From NCBI RefSeq assembly GCF_004216915.1, contig NZ_SGXD01000002.1, positions 1 through 64,000 of the forward strand: DNA of 64,000 bases. Reading direction: 5' to 3'. Numbering within the stretch: position 1 is the first letter of the stretch; each line of letters opens with the position of its first letter. Source of the DNA: Motilibacter rhizosphaerae (GTDB taxonomy: Bacteria; Actinomycetota; Actinomycetes; Motilibacterales; Motilibacteraceae). Made by a program: the position numbers and the translations under genes. The notes under the pieces are model-generated. The model had not been told where the DNA came from and did not search any database. It saw only the letters and a program-made list of their open reading frames with translations. This document shows positions 22,387 through 30,274 of this stretch, piece by piece.

Positions 22387-23085
22387 CTACTGCGTGGGCT
22401 CTCCCGCACCGGCGGTCGCCGCCGCGGGCTGCTCGCTGGGCGCCGCGAGGGCGCCGTCGTCCAGACCGTCGTCCAGGCCGTCCGGCAGGTCCGCGTCGAG
22501 GTCGACGTCGGAGCCGGCCGCCCCCTGGGCGCGCCGGGCCTTCGCCTCGCGCGCCTCGGCCATGGCCTCGGTCTTCTTCTTGTGCGGCCCGAGGACCATG
22601 ATCATGTTGCGGCCGTCCTGCTTCGGCGAGGACTCGACGAAGCCGAGCTCCTGGACGTCCTCCGCGAGGCGCTGCAGCAGCCGGTAGCCCAGCTCGGGGC
22701 GGGACTGCTCGCGACCGCGGAACATGATCGTGATCTTGACCTTGTCCCCGGCGTTGAGGAACCGGACGACGTGACCCTTCTTGGTGTCGTAGTCGTGCGG
22801 GTCGATCTTGGGCCGGAGCTTCATCTCCTTGATGACGGTGTGAGCCTGGTTGCGCCGCGACTCACGCTCCTTCATCGCGGACTCGTACTTGAACTTGCCG
22901 AAGTCCATGAGCTTCGCCACCGGCGGGCGGGCCATCGGGGCGACCTCGACCAGGTCGAGGTCGGCCTCCTGGGCGAGGCGGAGGGCGTCCTCGATGCGGA
23001 CGATGCCCACCTGCTCGCCGTTGGGACCCACGAGCCGGACCTCGGGGACGCGGATCCGGTCGTTGATGCGGGGCTCAGTGCTGAT
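22387..23085 (-). CDS. infC: Translation initiation factor IF-3 (probable AUC start)
   Basis: IF3 (about 232 residues) prevents premature subunit joining and proofreads the start codon. The N-domain begins [17 protein letters not shown] and the C-domain carries [13 protein letters not shown] and [12 protein letters not shown] low-complexity acidic/Ala tail of about 45 residues follows the core. No ATG, GTG or TTG fits: AAGGAG lies five bases before an in-frame ATC, followed directly by the conserved STEPRIND. A rare AUC/AUU start is known for infC and lets IF3 repress itself, so ATC is taken as the start. Confidence 0.95.
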   Translation of the reverse strand: MSTEPRINDRIRVPEVRLVGPNGEQVGIVRIEDALRLAQEADLDLVEVAPMARPPVAKLMDFGKFKYESAMKERESRRNQAHTVIKEMKLRPKIDPHDYDTKKGHVVRFLNAGDKVKITIMFRGREQSRPELGYRLLQRLAEDVQELGFVESSPKQDGRNMIMVLGPHKKKTEAMAEAREAKARRAQGAAGSDVDLDADLPDGLDDGLDDGALAAPSEQPAAATAGAGEPTQ

Positions 23086-23409
23086 GCTGACTCCTTGCGG
23101 ACGGGGCGGGGGGAGACCTGCGCGTCCGCCGGCGGGGCCGGGCGTCCGCGACGCAACCGTCGTGCCAACGCTCCCGACCGGCCGTGCCGCGTGCGGCACG
23201 AGGGGGACGACGGGGTGCGCCAGGCCGTGCACCGGAGCGCACTGCCCGGGCTGCCGCTGCTCGCGGCGCCCGCGTCCTGACCGGACCCGGGAGCGGCTCG
23301 CCAGAGGCGGGTCCGCGCCGGGTGGGAGGCTGGCCTCCGCTTGCGCGCCCGAGCGGCTCCGAGGGGTCCCGGGTCCGGACGAGCGGGTCGACATGACAGG
23401 GTACCAGTC
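23086..23409. promoter_or_regulatory. Divergent infC / DUF1844 intergenic region with long infC leader
   Basis: This 324-base gap has no gene. On the infC side it holds the stem CGTGCCGC/GCGGCACG (23183-23200) and a long-range 12-bp inverted repeat, CCGGACCCGGGA (23281-23292) against TCCCGGGTCCGG (23367-23378), suggesting a structured leader. A minus-strand TACCCT near 23400 could be the infC -10 box. A 21-bp imperfect palindrome centred near 23402 reaches the DUF1844 start codon. No known Rfam leader was recognised by eye. Confidence 0.45.
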
Positions 23410-23898
23410 ATGAGCGCTGAGGACACCCCGTCGTATTCCGGACCTGCAGACGACACCGCGGGAGCGGCTCGGGACACCTCTGCGGGAGCGGCTCGTGACA
23501 CCTCCGCGGGAGCGGCTCGTGACACCTCCGCGGGCGCGGCTCGTGACACCTCCGCGGGCGCGGCTCGTGACATCGCCGAGGTCCCGGCGGTCGAGGTCGT
23601 GTCCGCCGCTGCCCTGCACCTCATGAGCGCCGCGGCGGTGAAGTGCGGGCTGGCCGAGGACGAGGAGCAGGCGGGCCACCTCGACCTCGACGAGGCGCGC
23701 ACGCTCATCGAGGCGCTCGCCGGGCTCGTCGTCGCCGCCGCGCCGCGCCTCGGCTCGCACCACGCCGCTCCCCTGCGCGACGGGCTTCGTAGCCTGCAGC
23801 TGGCCTTCCGCGAGGCCTCGGTCGTCCCCGACGAGCCCGGCGACGGCCCGGGCGAGCGGCTGACCGGCCCCGTCTACCCGACGGCCTCCTCGCGCTAG
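23410..23898 (+). CDS. DUF1844 protein with 24-bp tandem repeats
   Basis: A 162-residue protein. Residues about 15-55 are five near-identical octapeptides of the type AGAARDTS; the rest (about 60-145) is a DUF1844 domain ([20 protein letters not shown] ... [16 protein letters not shown]). A DUF1844 gene divergent from infC is a conserved actinobacterial arrangement; function unknown. The ATG lies inside an imperfect palindrome. The repeats are absent from the family core and look disordered. Confidence 0.85.
   Translation: MSAEDTPSYSGPADDTAGAARDTSAGAARDTSAGAARDTSAGAARDTSAGAARDIAEVPAVEVVSAAALHLMSAAAVKCGLAEDEEQAGHLDLDEARTLIEALAGLVVAAAPRLGSHHAAPLRDGLRSLQLAFREASVVPDEPGDGPGERLTGPVYPTASSR
23451..23572 (+). 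repeat. Five 24-bp tandem repeats inside the DUF1844 gene
   Basis: The unit is GACACCTCCGCGGG followed by AGCGGCTCGT, repeated about five times with few changes, keeping the reading frame and encoding the octapeptide AGAARDTS. Unit number could vary by slippage between strains. Confidence 0.9.
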
Positions 23899-23917
23899 GG
23901 GGCGGAGCGCTGGGGCG

Positions 23918-24298
23918 TCACGCCTCCACGCGGTACGCGAGGGCGAGCTCGTCGCCCGGCACCCCGCGGATCAGCCAGTCGTGCCGAGGCGTCTCGACCA
24001 GCGTGACCTCGAGGTCGTCGGCGCCGATGCCGAGCGCGGCGAACTCCTCGACGAGCGCGGCGTAGTAGCGCTTCTTCGCGTCGACCGAGCGGCCCTCGAA
24101 CAGCAGCACCTCGACCACGACGTACGCCGCGGTGCGGCCGGGCGGCGCGAGGAAGTCCTCCGGCTCGAACCAGAGGAACCGGTGGAACCGCTTGTCCTCC
24201 GGCAGCCCGACGGCCCGCACCGCGGCGCGGTGGAGCGCGTCGCTCAGCTCGCTGCGCCGGGGGCGCAGCCCCACCTGGGCGTAGACCTTGACCTGCAC
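23918..24298 (-). CDS. Tautomerase-like protein (Tautomerase_2 type)
   Basis: A 126-residue protein with the Tautomerase_2 pattern ([56 protein letters not shown]). 4-oxalocrotonate-tautomerase relatives use an N-terminal proline exposed after Met removal; here the N-terminus reads MQVKVYAQ, so the usual catalytic base is missing. Substrate unknown. The GTG start is one base from the SseB gene stop, so both are probably one transcript. Confidence 0.8.
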   Translation of the reverse strand: MQVKVYAQVGLRPRRSELSDALHRAAVRAVGLPEDKRFHRFLWFEPEDFLAPPGRTAAYVVVEVLLFEGRSVDAKKRYYAALVEEFAALGIGADDLEVTLVETPRHDWLIRGVPGDELALAYRVEA

Positions 24299-24299
24299 C

Positions 24300-25010
24300 T
24301 CAGACCCCCTCCACCTGCTCGACGGCGATGTCCAGCCCGGTGAGCACCCGGGCCTGCAGCAGCTCGAGCCCCTGGAGGGCCGGCGCCACCTGCGCGAGGA
24401 CCTCGCGCACCGGGCGGCCGGAGCCCACCCGGAGCACGAGCCGCGCGTCGCCGCCGGCGAGCGGCTCGAAGCGCACGCCCACCACCTCCGGGACGTCCGC
24501 CAGCGCCGCGCGCACCGCCGCGGGGGCGGCGTCGTCGGCCCACAGCGGCGGCTGCACGCCCTCCTCGGCGACCAGGCGGAGCAGCGGCCCGGTCACGGCG
24601 AAGACCACCGGCCCCGCGGGGTCGAGCACGAGCGCCTCCGCCCCCTCCGCGGCGGCCGAGAGCGCCGCGCGGGACGCCTCGACCGGCACGGGCCGCGCAT
24701 CGGCGCGCCAGGCGGCGAGGGTCGCGAGCGAGGTGAAGGCGGGCAGCGCCCGGCGGCCGTCCGGCCCGGCGAGCGTCACCAGCGCCATGTCGGTGGCCTT
24801 CTCGCGGCGCAGCCCGTCGACCGGCTCGTCCTCCTCGACGAGGACGGCGACGACCGGCACGAGGACGCGCGCCCGCGACAGGGCGTAGCGGACCTGAGGG
24901 GCGCGGGCCGGGTCGGCGGCGTACGCGTCGAGCGCCTCGCGCAGCACGGGGTCAGCCCCGCCCGCGTCACCGGCGAACCCGGGGTCGGGGATGCCGCGTC
25001 CGGTGCTCAC
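24300..25010 (-). CDS. SseB-family protein
   Basis: A 236-residue protein with an SseB N-terminal domain (ADPVLREALDAYAADP, VLVPVVAVLVEE, KATDMALVTLAGPDGRRALPAFTS). The family was named after a Salmonella serine-sensitivity locus and its biochemical role is unclear. It is often found near infC in actinobacteria. GTG was chosen because the longer in-frame frame runs over the divergent kinase start and is low-complexity. No membrane segment or signal peptide. Confidence 0.82.
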   Translation of the reverse strand: MSTGRGIPDPGFAGDAGGADPVLREALDAYAADPARAPQVRYALSRARVLVPVVAVLVEEDEPVDGLRREKATDMALVTLAGPDGRRALPAFTSLATLAAWRADARPVPVEASRAALSAAAEGAEALVLDPAGPVVFAVTGPLLRLVAEEGVQPPLWADDAAPAAVRAALADVPEVVGVRFEPLAGGDARLVLRVGSGRPVREVLAQVAPALQGLELLQARVLTGLDIAVEQVEGV

Positions 25011-25036
25011 GCGCGCTCCCTGGCACGCTGGGCGCC

Positions 25037-25624
25037 GTGCGCACCGACCCCGGCGACCTGGCGCACCGGGTGCGCGCCGCACCTGCGCGGCTCGGCGGCT
25101 CCCGGCTGGTCTGCGTGGACGGGCCCGCCGGGTCGGGCAAGACGACCCTCGCCGGGCTGCTGGCCGGCGCGCTGGGCGCTCCCGTGCTCCACCTCGACGA
25201 CGTCTACGCGGGCTGGGCCGGGCTCGACGGCGTCGCCGAGCGGGTGGCCGGGCAGGTGCTGGCCCCGCTCGCGGAGGGCCGGCCGGCGACGTACGCCACC
25301 TGGGACTGGGCGCGGAGCCGCTGGGGCGGCAGCGCGAGCCTGCGGCCGGGACCGGTGCTGGTGCTCGAGGGGTGCGGCGCCGGGGACCGGCTGCTCGCGG
25401 CGCACGCGTCGCTGCTCGTCTGGGTCGAGGCGCCGAGCGCGCTGCGGCTGGAGCGCGGCCTCGAGCGCGACGGCGAGGCCCTGCGCGCGGAGTGGGTGCG
25501 CTGGCGCGAGGTCGAGGCGGCGCACTTCTCCCGCGAGGGCACGCGCGGGCGTGCCGACCTCCTGGTCGACGGCGCCGCGCCTCCCGTGACGCTGCTCGCT
25601 CACGGCGCGTCCGGGGTGGAGTAG
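25037..25624 (+). CDS. Small P-loop kinase (uridine-kinase-like)
   Basis: A 195-residue P-loop protein with Walker A GPAGSGKTT near residue 28, an acidic strand HLDDVYAGW, a WDWARSRW segment and a VLEGCGAG motif, the layout of uridine kinase-like NTPases. The start GTG is 26 bases from the divergent SseB gene; CACGCT seven bases before it may be a weak -10 box of a leaderless message. Its 3' end overlaps the convergent PH-domain gene by 25 bases. Substrate not known. Confidence 0.75.
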   Translation: MRTDPGDLAHRVRAAPARLGGSRLVCVDGPAGSGKTTLAGLLAGALGAPVLHLDDVYAGWAGLDGVAERVAGQVLAPLAEGRPATYATWDWARSRWGGSASLRPGPVLVLEGCGAGDRLLAAHASLLVWVEAPSALRLERGLERDGEALRAEWVRWREVEAAHFSREGTRGRADLLVDGAAPPVTLLAHGASGVE

Positions 25625-26037
25625 CGCAGGACGAGGGTGGCGATCTCGCGGCCCTGGCGCTGGGCGTAGTCCCCCTCGGAGCCCTGCACGCCCATCGCCG
25701 AGAGCGAGGTGCCGTCGGAGAGGTCGAGCACCAGCCAGGGCTCCCCCGGGTGCAGGTGCAGGCTCAGCACCTCGGCCCAGGCGAGCCGGCGACGGCCCAG
25801 GACGTTGACGACCTCGAGCCCCTCCTCGCGCGCGACGACCCGCACGTCGGCCAGCCGGTGCAGCACCCAGACCAGCGCGAGGACGAGCAGGACCGTGAGG
25901 ATGCGGTCGGCCGGCGCGAAGCTCGTCACCAGGAGGGCGAGCAGCACCGCGGCGGCGAGGAGGACCAGCGCCACGGCGTACGGCACCCACCGCCCCCAGC
26001 GGGGCCGGAAGGTCCGGGGCAGGGCCGGGGACGCCAC
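25600..26037 (-). CDS. PH-domain membrane protein downstream of hisG
   Basis: About 145 residues: two adjacent hydrophobic helices (near 20-65) followed by a bacterial PH-like domain (VRVVAREEGLEVVNVLGRRRLAWAEV and LVLDLSDGT). Proteins of this type follow hisG in other actinobacteria. No ATG is available between the hisG stop and the membrane region; the GTG 26 bases after that stop is chosen, without a clear ribosome-binding site, so the N-terminus is uncertain. Function unknown. Confidence 0.75.
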   Translation of the reverse strand: MASPALPRTFRPRWGRWVPYAVALVLLAAAVLLALLVTSFAPADRILTVLLVLALVWVLHRLADVRVVAREEGLEVVNVLGRRRLAWAEVLSLHLHPGEPWLVLDLSDGTSLSAMGVQGSEGDYAQRQGREIATLVLRYSTPDAP

Positions 26038-26063
26038 CGTCGTGCTGGTCGGGGTCGAGCCGC

Positions 26064-26909
26064 TCAGAGCCGGCAGGCGTGGATGCCGGTGACGAGGATG
26101 CCGCGGGCGCCGAGCTCCCAGAGCTCGTCCATGACCCGGTTGGTCTCGTGGCGCTTGACCATGGCCCGCACCGCGACCCAGCCCCGGTCGTGGAGGGGGG
26201 ACACGGTCGGGGACTCCAGGCCCGGCGTGATGGCCACGGCCTGCTGGACCAGCTCGGCGCGGACGTCGTAGTCCATAAGGACGTACTGCCGGGCGATGAT
26301 GACGCCCTGGATGCGCCGGACGAGCTGATCGACCGCGGGGTCGGGGGCGCTGCCCGTGCGGCGGGCGAGGACGGCCTCGCTGCGCAGGATCGGCTCGCCG
26401 AGGACCTCGAGCCCGGCCTGGCGCAGCGTGGTCCCGGTCTCCACGACGTCGGCGATCGCGTCGGCGACGCCGAGGCGGACCGAGGTCTCGACGGCGCCGT
26501 CGAGGCGGATGACCTCGGCGGTCACCCCGAGGTCGGCGAGGTGCTTGGCGACGAGACCGGCGTACGACGTCGCGACCCGCTTGCCCGCGAAGTCCTGCGG
26601 CCCGGTGGCCGTGCCGGGCCGGGCGGCGTAGCGGAACGTCGAGCGCGCGAAGCCCAGCGGCAGGATCTCCTCGGCGGGCGCGCCGGAGTCGAGCAGCAGG
26701 TCGCGGCCGGTCACACCGACGTCGAGCTGGCCCGAGCCCACGTAGACCGCGATGTCGCGCGGGCGCAGGAAGAAGAACTCGACGTCGTTCGCCTCGTCCT
26801 GCAGCACGAGCTCGCGCGGGTCGTTGCGCTGCGCGTAGCCCGCCTCGCGGAGCATGTCGCTGGCGGCGGCGGACAGGGAGCCCTTGTTGGGCACGGCGAC
26901 CTTCAGCAC
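26064..26909 (-). CDS. hisG: ATP phosphoribosyltransferase
   Basis: HisG (281 residues) condenses ATP and PRPP, the committed step of histidine synthesis. It is the long form, with catalytic domains (KVAVPNKGSL, GSGQLDVGVTGRDLL, and the PRPP region DAIADVVETGTTL) and a C-terminal ACT-like regulatory domain for histidine feedback. The GTG start is supported by GGGAGGA eight bases upstream; sixteen further in-frame codons do not match the family. Its usual partner hisE is 11.5 kb away. Confidence 0.96.
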   Translation of the reverse strand: MLKVAVPNKGSLSAAASDMLREAGYAQRNDPRELVLQDEANDVEFFFLRPRDIAVYVGSGQLDVGVTGRDLLLDSGAPAEEILPLGFARSTFRYAARPGTATGPQDFAGKRVATSYAGLVAKHLADLGVTAEVIRLDGAVETSVRLGVADAIADVVETGTTLRQAGLEVLGEPILRSEAVLARRTGSAPDPAVDQLVRRIQGVIIARQYVLMDYDVRAELVQQAVAITPGLESPTVSPLHDRGWVAVRAMVKRHETNRVMDELWELGARGILVTGIHACRL

Positions 26910-26991
26910 GTCGCCATCCTCCCAGACGCCCGTACGCGGTGGCGCGGTGTCCGCCATGCGGTCGTCGCCGCGGCGGCGGCGAGCGCGGTCC

Positions 26992-26997
26992 TACGCT
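26992..26997 (+). promoter_or_regulatory. Probable -10 box of the aminotransferase gene
   Basis: TACGCT lies 36 bases before the ATG at 27034, which has its own GGAGGTG ribosome-binding site. Transcription would start near 27004. It is divergent from hisG. Confidence 0.4.
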
Positions 26998-27033
26998 GCC
27001 GGGACGACGCGCAGCCGTCCTCGGAGGTGCCCC

Positions 27034-28242
27034 ATGACGCTCGCCGCCCCGCACCCCGGTGCGCACGGAGGCCCGCTCGCCGCCCGCCTCGCGGGCGTCC
27101 GCAGCTCCCCGGTGCGCGACCTGCTCGCGCTGGTGGACCGCCCGGGCGTCATCTCCTTCGCCGGAGGCCTGCCGGCGCCCGAGCTGTTCGACGTCGAGGG
27201 GCTGCGCGCGGCGTACGCCGAGGTGCTGACCGGGCCGGCGGCCCGCAGGAACCTGCAGTACGCCCCCACCGAGGGCGACCCCGCGCTCCGGGCGGCGGTG
27301 GCCGCGCGGATGACCGGGCGCGGACTGCCCACCACGACCGAGCAGCTGCTCGTGACGACGGGCTCGCAGCAGGCGCTGACGCTCGTCGCCGCCGCGCTGC
27401 TCGACCCCGGCGCCGTCGTGGCGGTCGAGGAGCCGACGTACCTCGCGGCGCTGCAGGTCTTCCAGCTCGCCGGCGCGTCCGTCGTGCCGGTCGCCTCCGA
27501 CGCCGACGGCGTCGACCCCGACGACCTCGCCCGCGTGCTCGCCGAGCACCGGCCGGCGCTCGTCTACCTCGTGCCCACCTTCGCCAACCCGACGGGCCGC
27601 ACGCTGCCCGAGGAGCGCCGGCGCGCGGTCGTCGAGCTGACCGCCCGGCACGGGACGTGGGTGGTGGAGGACGACCCGTACGGCGAGCTGCGCTACGACG
27701 GCGCGCCCGTCCCGGCGATGGCCGCGCAGCCGGGCGCCGACGAGCACGTCCTCCACCTCGGCAGCTTCTCCAAGACCGGCGCTCCTGGCCTGCGTCTCGG
27801 CTGGCTGCGCGCGCCGGAGCGGCTGCTGCGCCCCATGACCGTCGCGAAGCAGGCGGCGGACCTCCACACCTCGACGGTCGACCAGGCGGCAGGGGCGGCG
27901 TACCTCGCGTCGGCGGACCTCGACGCGCACGTCGCCCGCCTCTGCGCGGTCTACCGGTCGCGGCGCGACGCGATGCTCGCCGCCCTGCCCTCGACGCTCC
28001 CGCCGGGCAGCACGTGGACGCGCCCGGAGGGCGGGATGTTCGTCTGGGCCCGGCTGCCCGGTGGTGTCGACACGGCCGCGCTGCTGCCGGCGGCGCTCGC
28101 CGCGGACGTCGCGTACGTGCCGGGAGCGTCGTTCTTCTGCGGCGAGCCCGACCACGCCACGCTGCGGCTGTCGTTCACCACGCACACCGAGGACGAGATC
28201 GCCGCGGGCACCGCCCGGCTCGCCGTGGTGCTCAGGGGCTGA
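27034..28242 (+). CDS. PLP-dependent aminotransferase (class I/II, LysN-like)
   Basis: A 402-residue fold-type I aminotransferase. VISFAGGLPAPELF, QYAPTEGDPALR, FANPTGRTLP and EDDPYGELRYDG are signatures of the 2-aminoadipate/MocR-type aminotransferase group, and the PLP lysine lies in GSFSKTGAPGLRLGW near 247. There is no N-terminal GntR domain, so it is an enzyme and not a MocR regulator. Substrate not assignable; branched or aromatic amino acids or 2-aminoadipate are possible. GGAGGTG precedes the ATG. It is the first gene of the accessory block between hisG and hisE. Confidence 0.9.
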   Translation: MTLAAPHPGAHGGPLAARLAGVRSSPVRDLLALVDRPGVISFAGGLPAPELFDVEGLRAAYAEVLTGPAARRNLQYAPTEGDPALRAAVAARMTGRGLPTTTEQLLVTTGSQQALTLVAAALLDPGAVVAVEEPTYLAALQVFQLAGASVVPVASDADGVDPDDLARVLAEHRPALVYLVPTFANPTGRTLPEERRRAVVELTARHGTWVVEDDPYGELRYDGAPVPAMAAQPGADEHVLHLGSFSKTGAPGLRLGWLRAPERLLRPMTVAKQAADLHTSTVDQAAGAAYLASADLDAHVARLCAVYRSRRDAMLAALPSTLPPGSTWTRPEGGMFVWARLPGGVDTAALLPAALAADVAYVPGASFFCGEPDHATLRLSFTTHTEDEIAAGTARLAVVLRG

Positions 28243-28327
28243 GCGCCCGGGACGTTCGTCCTCCCGGCTCCGCGCCGAACGGGTGGACGGCCCTGCGCCC
28301 TGCCCTCACCGGGGCCGAGGAGAGGTC

Positions 28328-30274
28328 ATGCCCCCCTCGGCGGACTCCCCCAGGCCCGACGCGACCGGCCGCCGCGCCTTCCTCGGCGCGGCGCTGGTCG
28401 CCTCCCTGCTCGCCGGCGGCAGCCTGCTCGACGCCGGCACCGCCGAGGCCGCGACGCGCGGTGCGGCGGCGGTGCCGCGCAAGCGCCGCCCGCGCTCGAC
28501 GACGGCGGCGGACGCGCGGGCCGGGCGGACGACGACGACGAAGGCGCGGCCGAAGGCCGGCAGCGCGACGACCCCGAAGCCGACGCCCGAGCCGGTCGCG
28601 AAGGCGGCACCGAAGCCCACGGCGAAGCCGACGCCGAAGCCGACGCCGAAGCCCGGGGCGTCCCCGACCACCCCGCCAGGGACGGGCACGAGCCCGGCGC
28701 CGCGTCCCGAGCCGGTCCGTACGCCGCCGCCCGCGCCGCCGGCCCGGATCCCGGAACCGCGGCCGAGCTCGTCGTCGGCCCCGGCACCGTCGACCCCGGC
28801 ACCGACCCCCAGCACCCCGGCCGCGCCCCCGCTGCCGAGCGTGCCGCTGGACACCGTCCACCTGCTGCGCCGCACGACGTACGGCATCACCCCCGAGCTG
28901 CTCGCCGACGTCGCGGCGGTCGGCGGGCCGGGCGCCTGGCTCGAGCAGCAGCTCGCGCCGCAGGGCGTCGCGGACCCGGTGGCCGACGCGGTCCTGGCCC
29001 GCTTCCCGCTGGCGGTCGCCGACCCACCGGTCTGCTACGGCGCGATGAGCAACGGCGCCTGGGACTCGATGGTGCAGGTCGTCGGCGCGACGGTCGCCCG
29101 CCAGCTGTGGTCGCGGCGCCAGCTGCTCGAGGTGATGGTCGACTTCTGGTCCAACCACCTCAACATCACCTGCCCGAGCAGCGAGGTCTGGGCGACGAAG
29201 GCCTGGGACGACGTGCACGTCGTGCGCGCGAACGCGCTCGGCAGCTTCGCCGACATGCTCGCCGCGTCCGTGACGAGCCCGGCGATGCTGCTCTACCTCA
29301 ACAACGCGGAGAGCCAGGGCCGGGCGCCGAACGAGAACTACGGCCGCGAGCTGCTCGAGCTGCACACGGTCGGCATCGACGCCGGCTACGCCCAGGCCGA
29401 CGTCGTCGCCGCGGCGCGTGCGCTGTCGGGGCTCTCGGTGTGGAACCCGTGGAACGGCGGGACTGCCGCCACCAACGGCACCTTCCGATACCGCGCGGAC
29501 TGGCACTGGGTCGGCCCGGTCCAGGTCCTCGGCTGGCAGCACCCCAACGCCGACCGCACGGCCGGGGTGGCGGTCGCCCGCTCGCTCGTGCGCTACCTCG
29601 CCGGCCACCCGGCGACCGCGGCCCGCATCGCGCGCAAGCTCGCCGTGCGCTTCGTCTCCGACGACCCGCCGCAGTCGCTCGTCGACGCGCTCGCCGCGGC
29701 GTACCTCGCCGGCGGGACGGCGGTCGTGCCCGTGCTCCGCGCGCTGTTCGCGAGCCCGGAGTTCGCGGCCTCGGTCGGGCAGAAGGTGCGCCGCCCGCAC
29801 GAGGACTGGATGGCGACGCTGCGCGCCGTCGGGGTGGCGCCCGACCCGACGAGCTCGAGCCGCGCCGCGGTCGAGGGCTGGATGTGGGCCGTCGAGGACC
29901 TCGGCAACGGCCCGCTCGGCTGGGGGCAGCCGGACGGCTACCCCGACGTCGCGAGCGCCTGGAGCGGAGCCGGCACGACGCTCGGGCGCTGGAACCTCCA
30001 CCTCGCCGCGGTGCAGCAGTGGTGGAAGGACGGTGTGACGTACGCCGGGCTGGCCGACCGCCTGCTCGGGGCGACCAAGCCGACGACGCGCGGTGCGCTG
30101 GTCGACGCGCTGTGCGCCCGGCTGCTCCCGGGCCAGACCCTGACCAGCGCCCACCGCGCAGCGCTTGTCGGCTTCCTCGGCGCCGACGGGCCGGTCCGGA
30201 ACGGCGACCTCACCTGGATGCTCGGCCCCCTCGTCGCGGTCGTGCTCGACAGCCCGTACTGGAGCGTGCGATGA
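28328..30274 (+). CDS. Secreted DUF1800-family protein with Pro/Lys-rich linker
   Basis: A 648-residue protein. A twin-arginine signal (GRRAFLGAALVASLLAG) is followed by TAEA. Residues about 45-170 are a Pro/Lys/Ala/Thr-rich, probably disordered linker with repeated KPTP units. The DUF1800 domain begins VHLLRRTTYGITPELL near 175 and includes MVDFWSNHLNI, NENYGRELLELHTVG and the C-terminal DSPYWSVR. The family function is unknown; it is usually encoded with DUF1501, as here, with ATGA overlap. GGAGAGG precedes the ATG. The linker could span the cell wall. Confidence 0.9.
   Translation: MPPSADSPRPDATGRRAFLGAALVASLLAGGSLLDAGTAEAATRGAAAVPRKRRPRSTTAADARAGRTTTTKARPKAGSATTPKPTPEPVAKAAPKPTAKPTPKPTPKPGASPTTPPGTGTSPAPRPEPVRTPPPAPPARIPEPRPSSSSAPAPSTPAPTPSTPAAPPLPSVPLDTVHLLRRTTYGITPELLADVAAVGGPGAWLEQQLAPQGVADPVADAVLARFPLAVADPPVCYGAMSNGAWDSMVQVVGATVARQLWSRRQLLEVMVDFWSNHLNITCPSSEVWATKAWDDVHVVRANALGSFADMLAASVTSPAMLLYLNNAESQGRAPNENYGRELLELHTVGIDAGYAQADVVAAARALSGLSVWNPWNGGTAATNGTFRYRADWHWVGPVQVLGWQHPNADRTAGVAVARSLVRYLAGHPATAARIARKLAVRFVSDDPPQSLVDALAAAYLAGGTAVVPVLRALFASPEFAASVGQKVRRPHEDWMATLRAVGVAPDPTSSSRAAVEGWMWAVEDLGNGPLGWGQPDGYPDVASAWSGAGTTLGRWNLHLAAVQQWWKDGVTYAGLADRLLGATKPTTRGALVDALCARLLPGQTLTSAHRAALVGFLGADGPVRNGDLTWMLGPLVAVVLDSPYWSVR

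Noticed and set aside
23451-23572. CRISPR-like array
   Set aside because: The 24-bp units are contiguous without spacers and are in frame within a gene.
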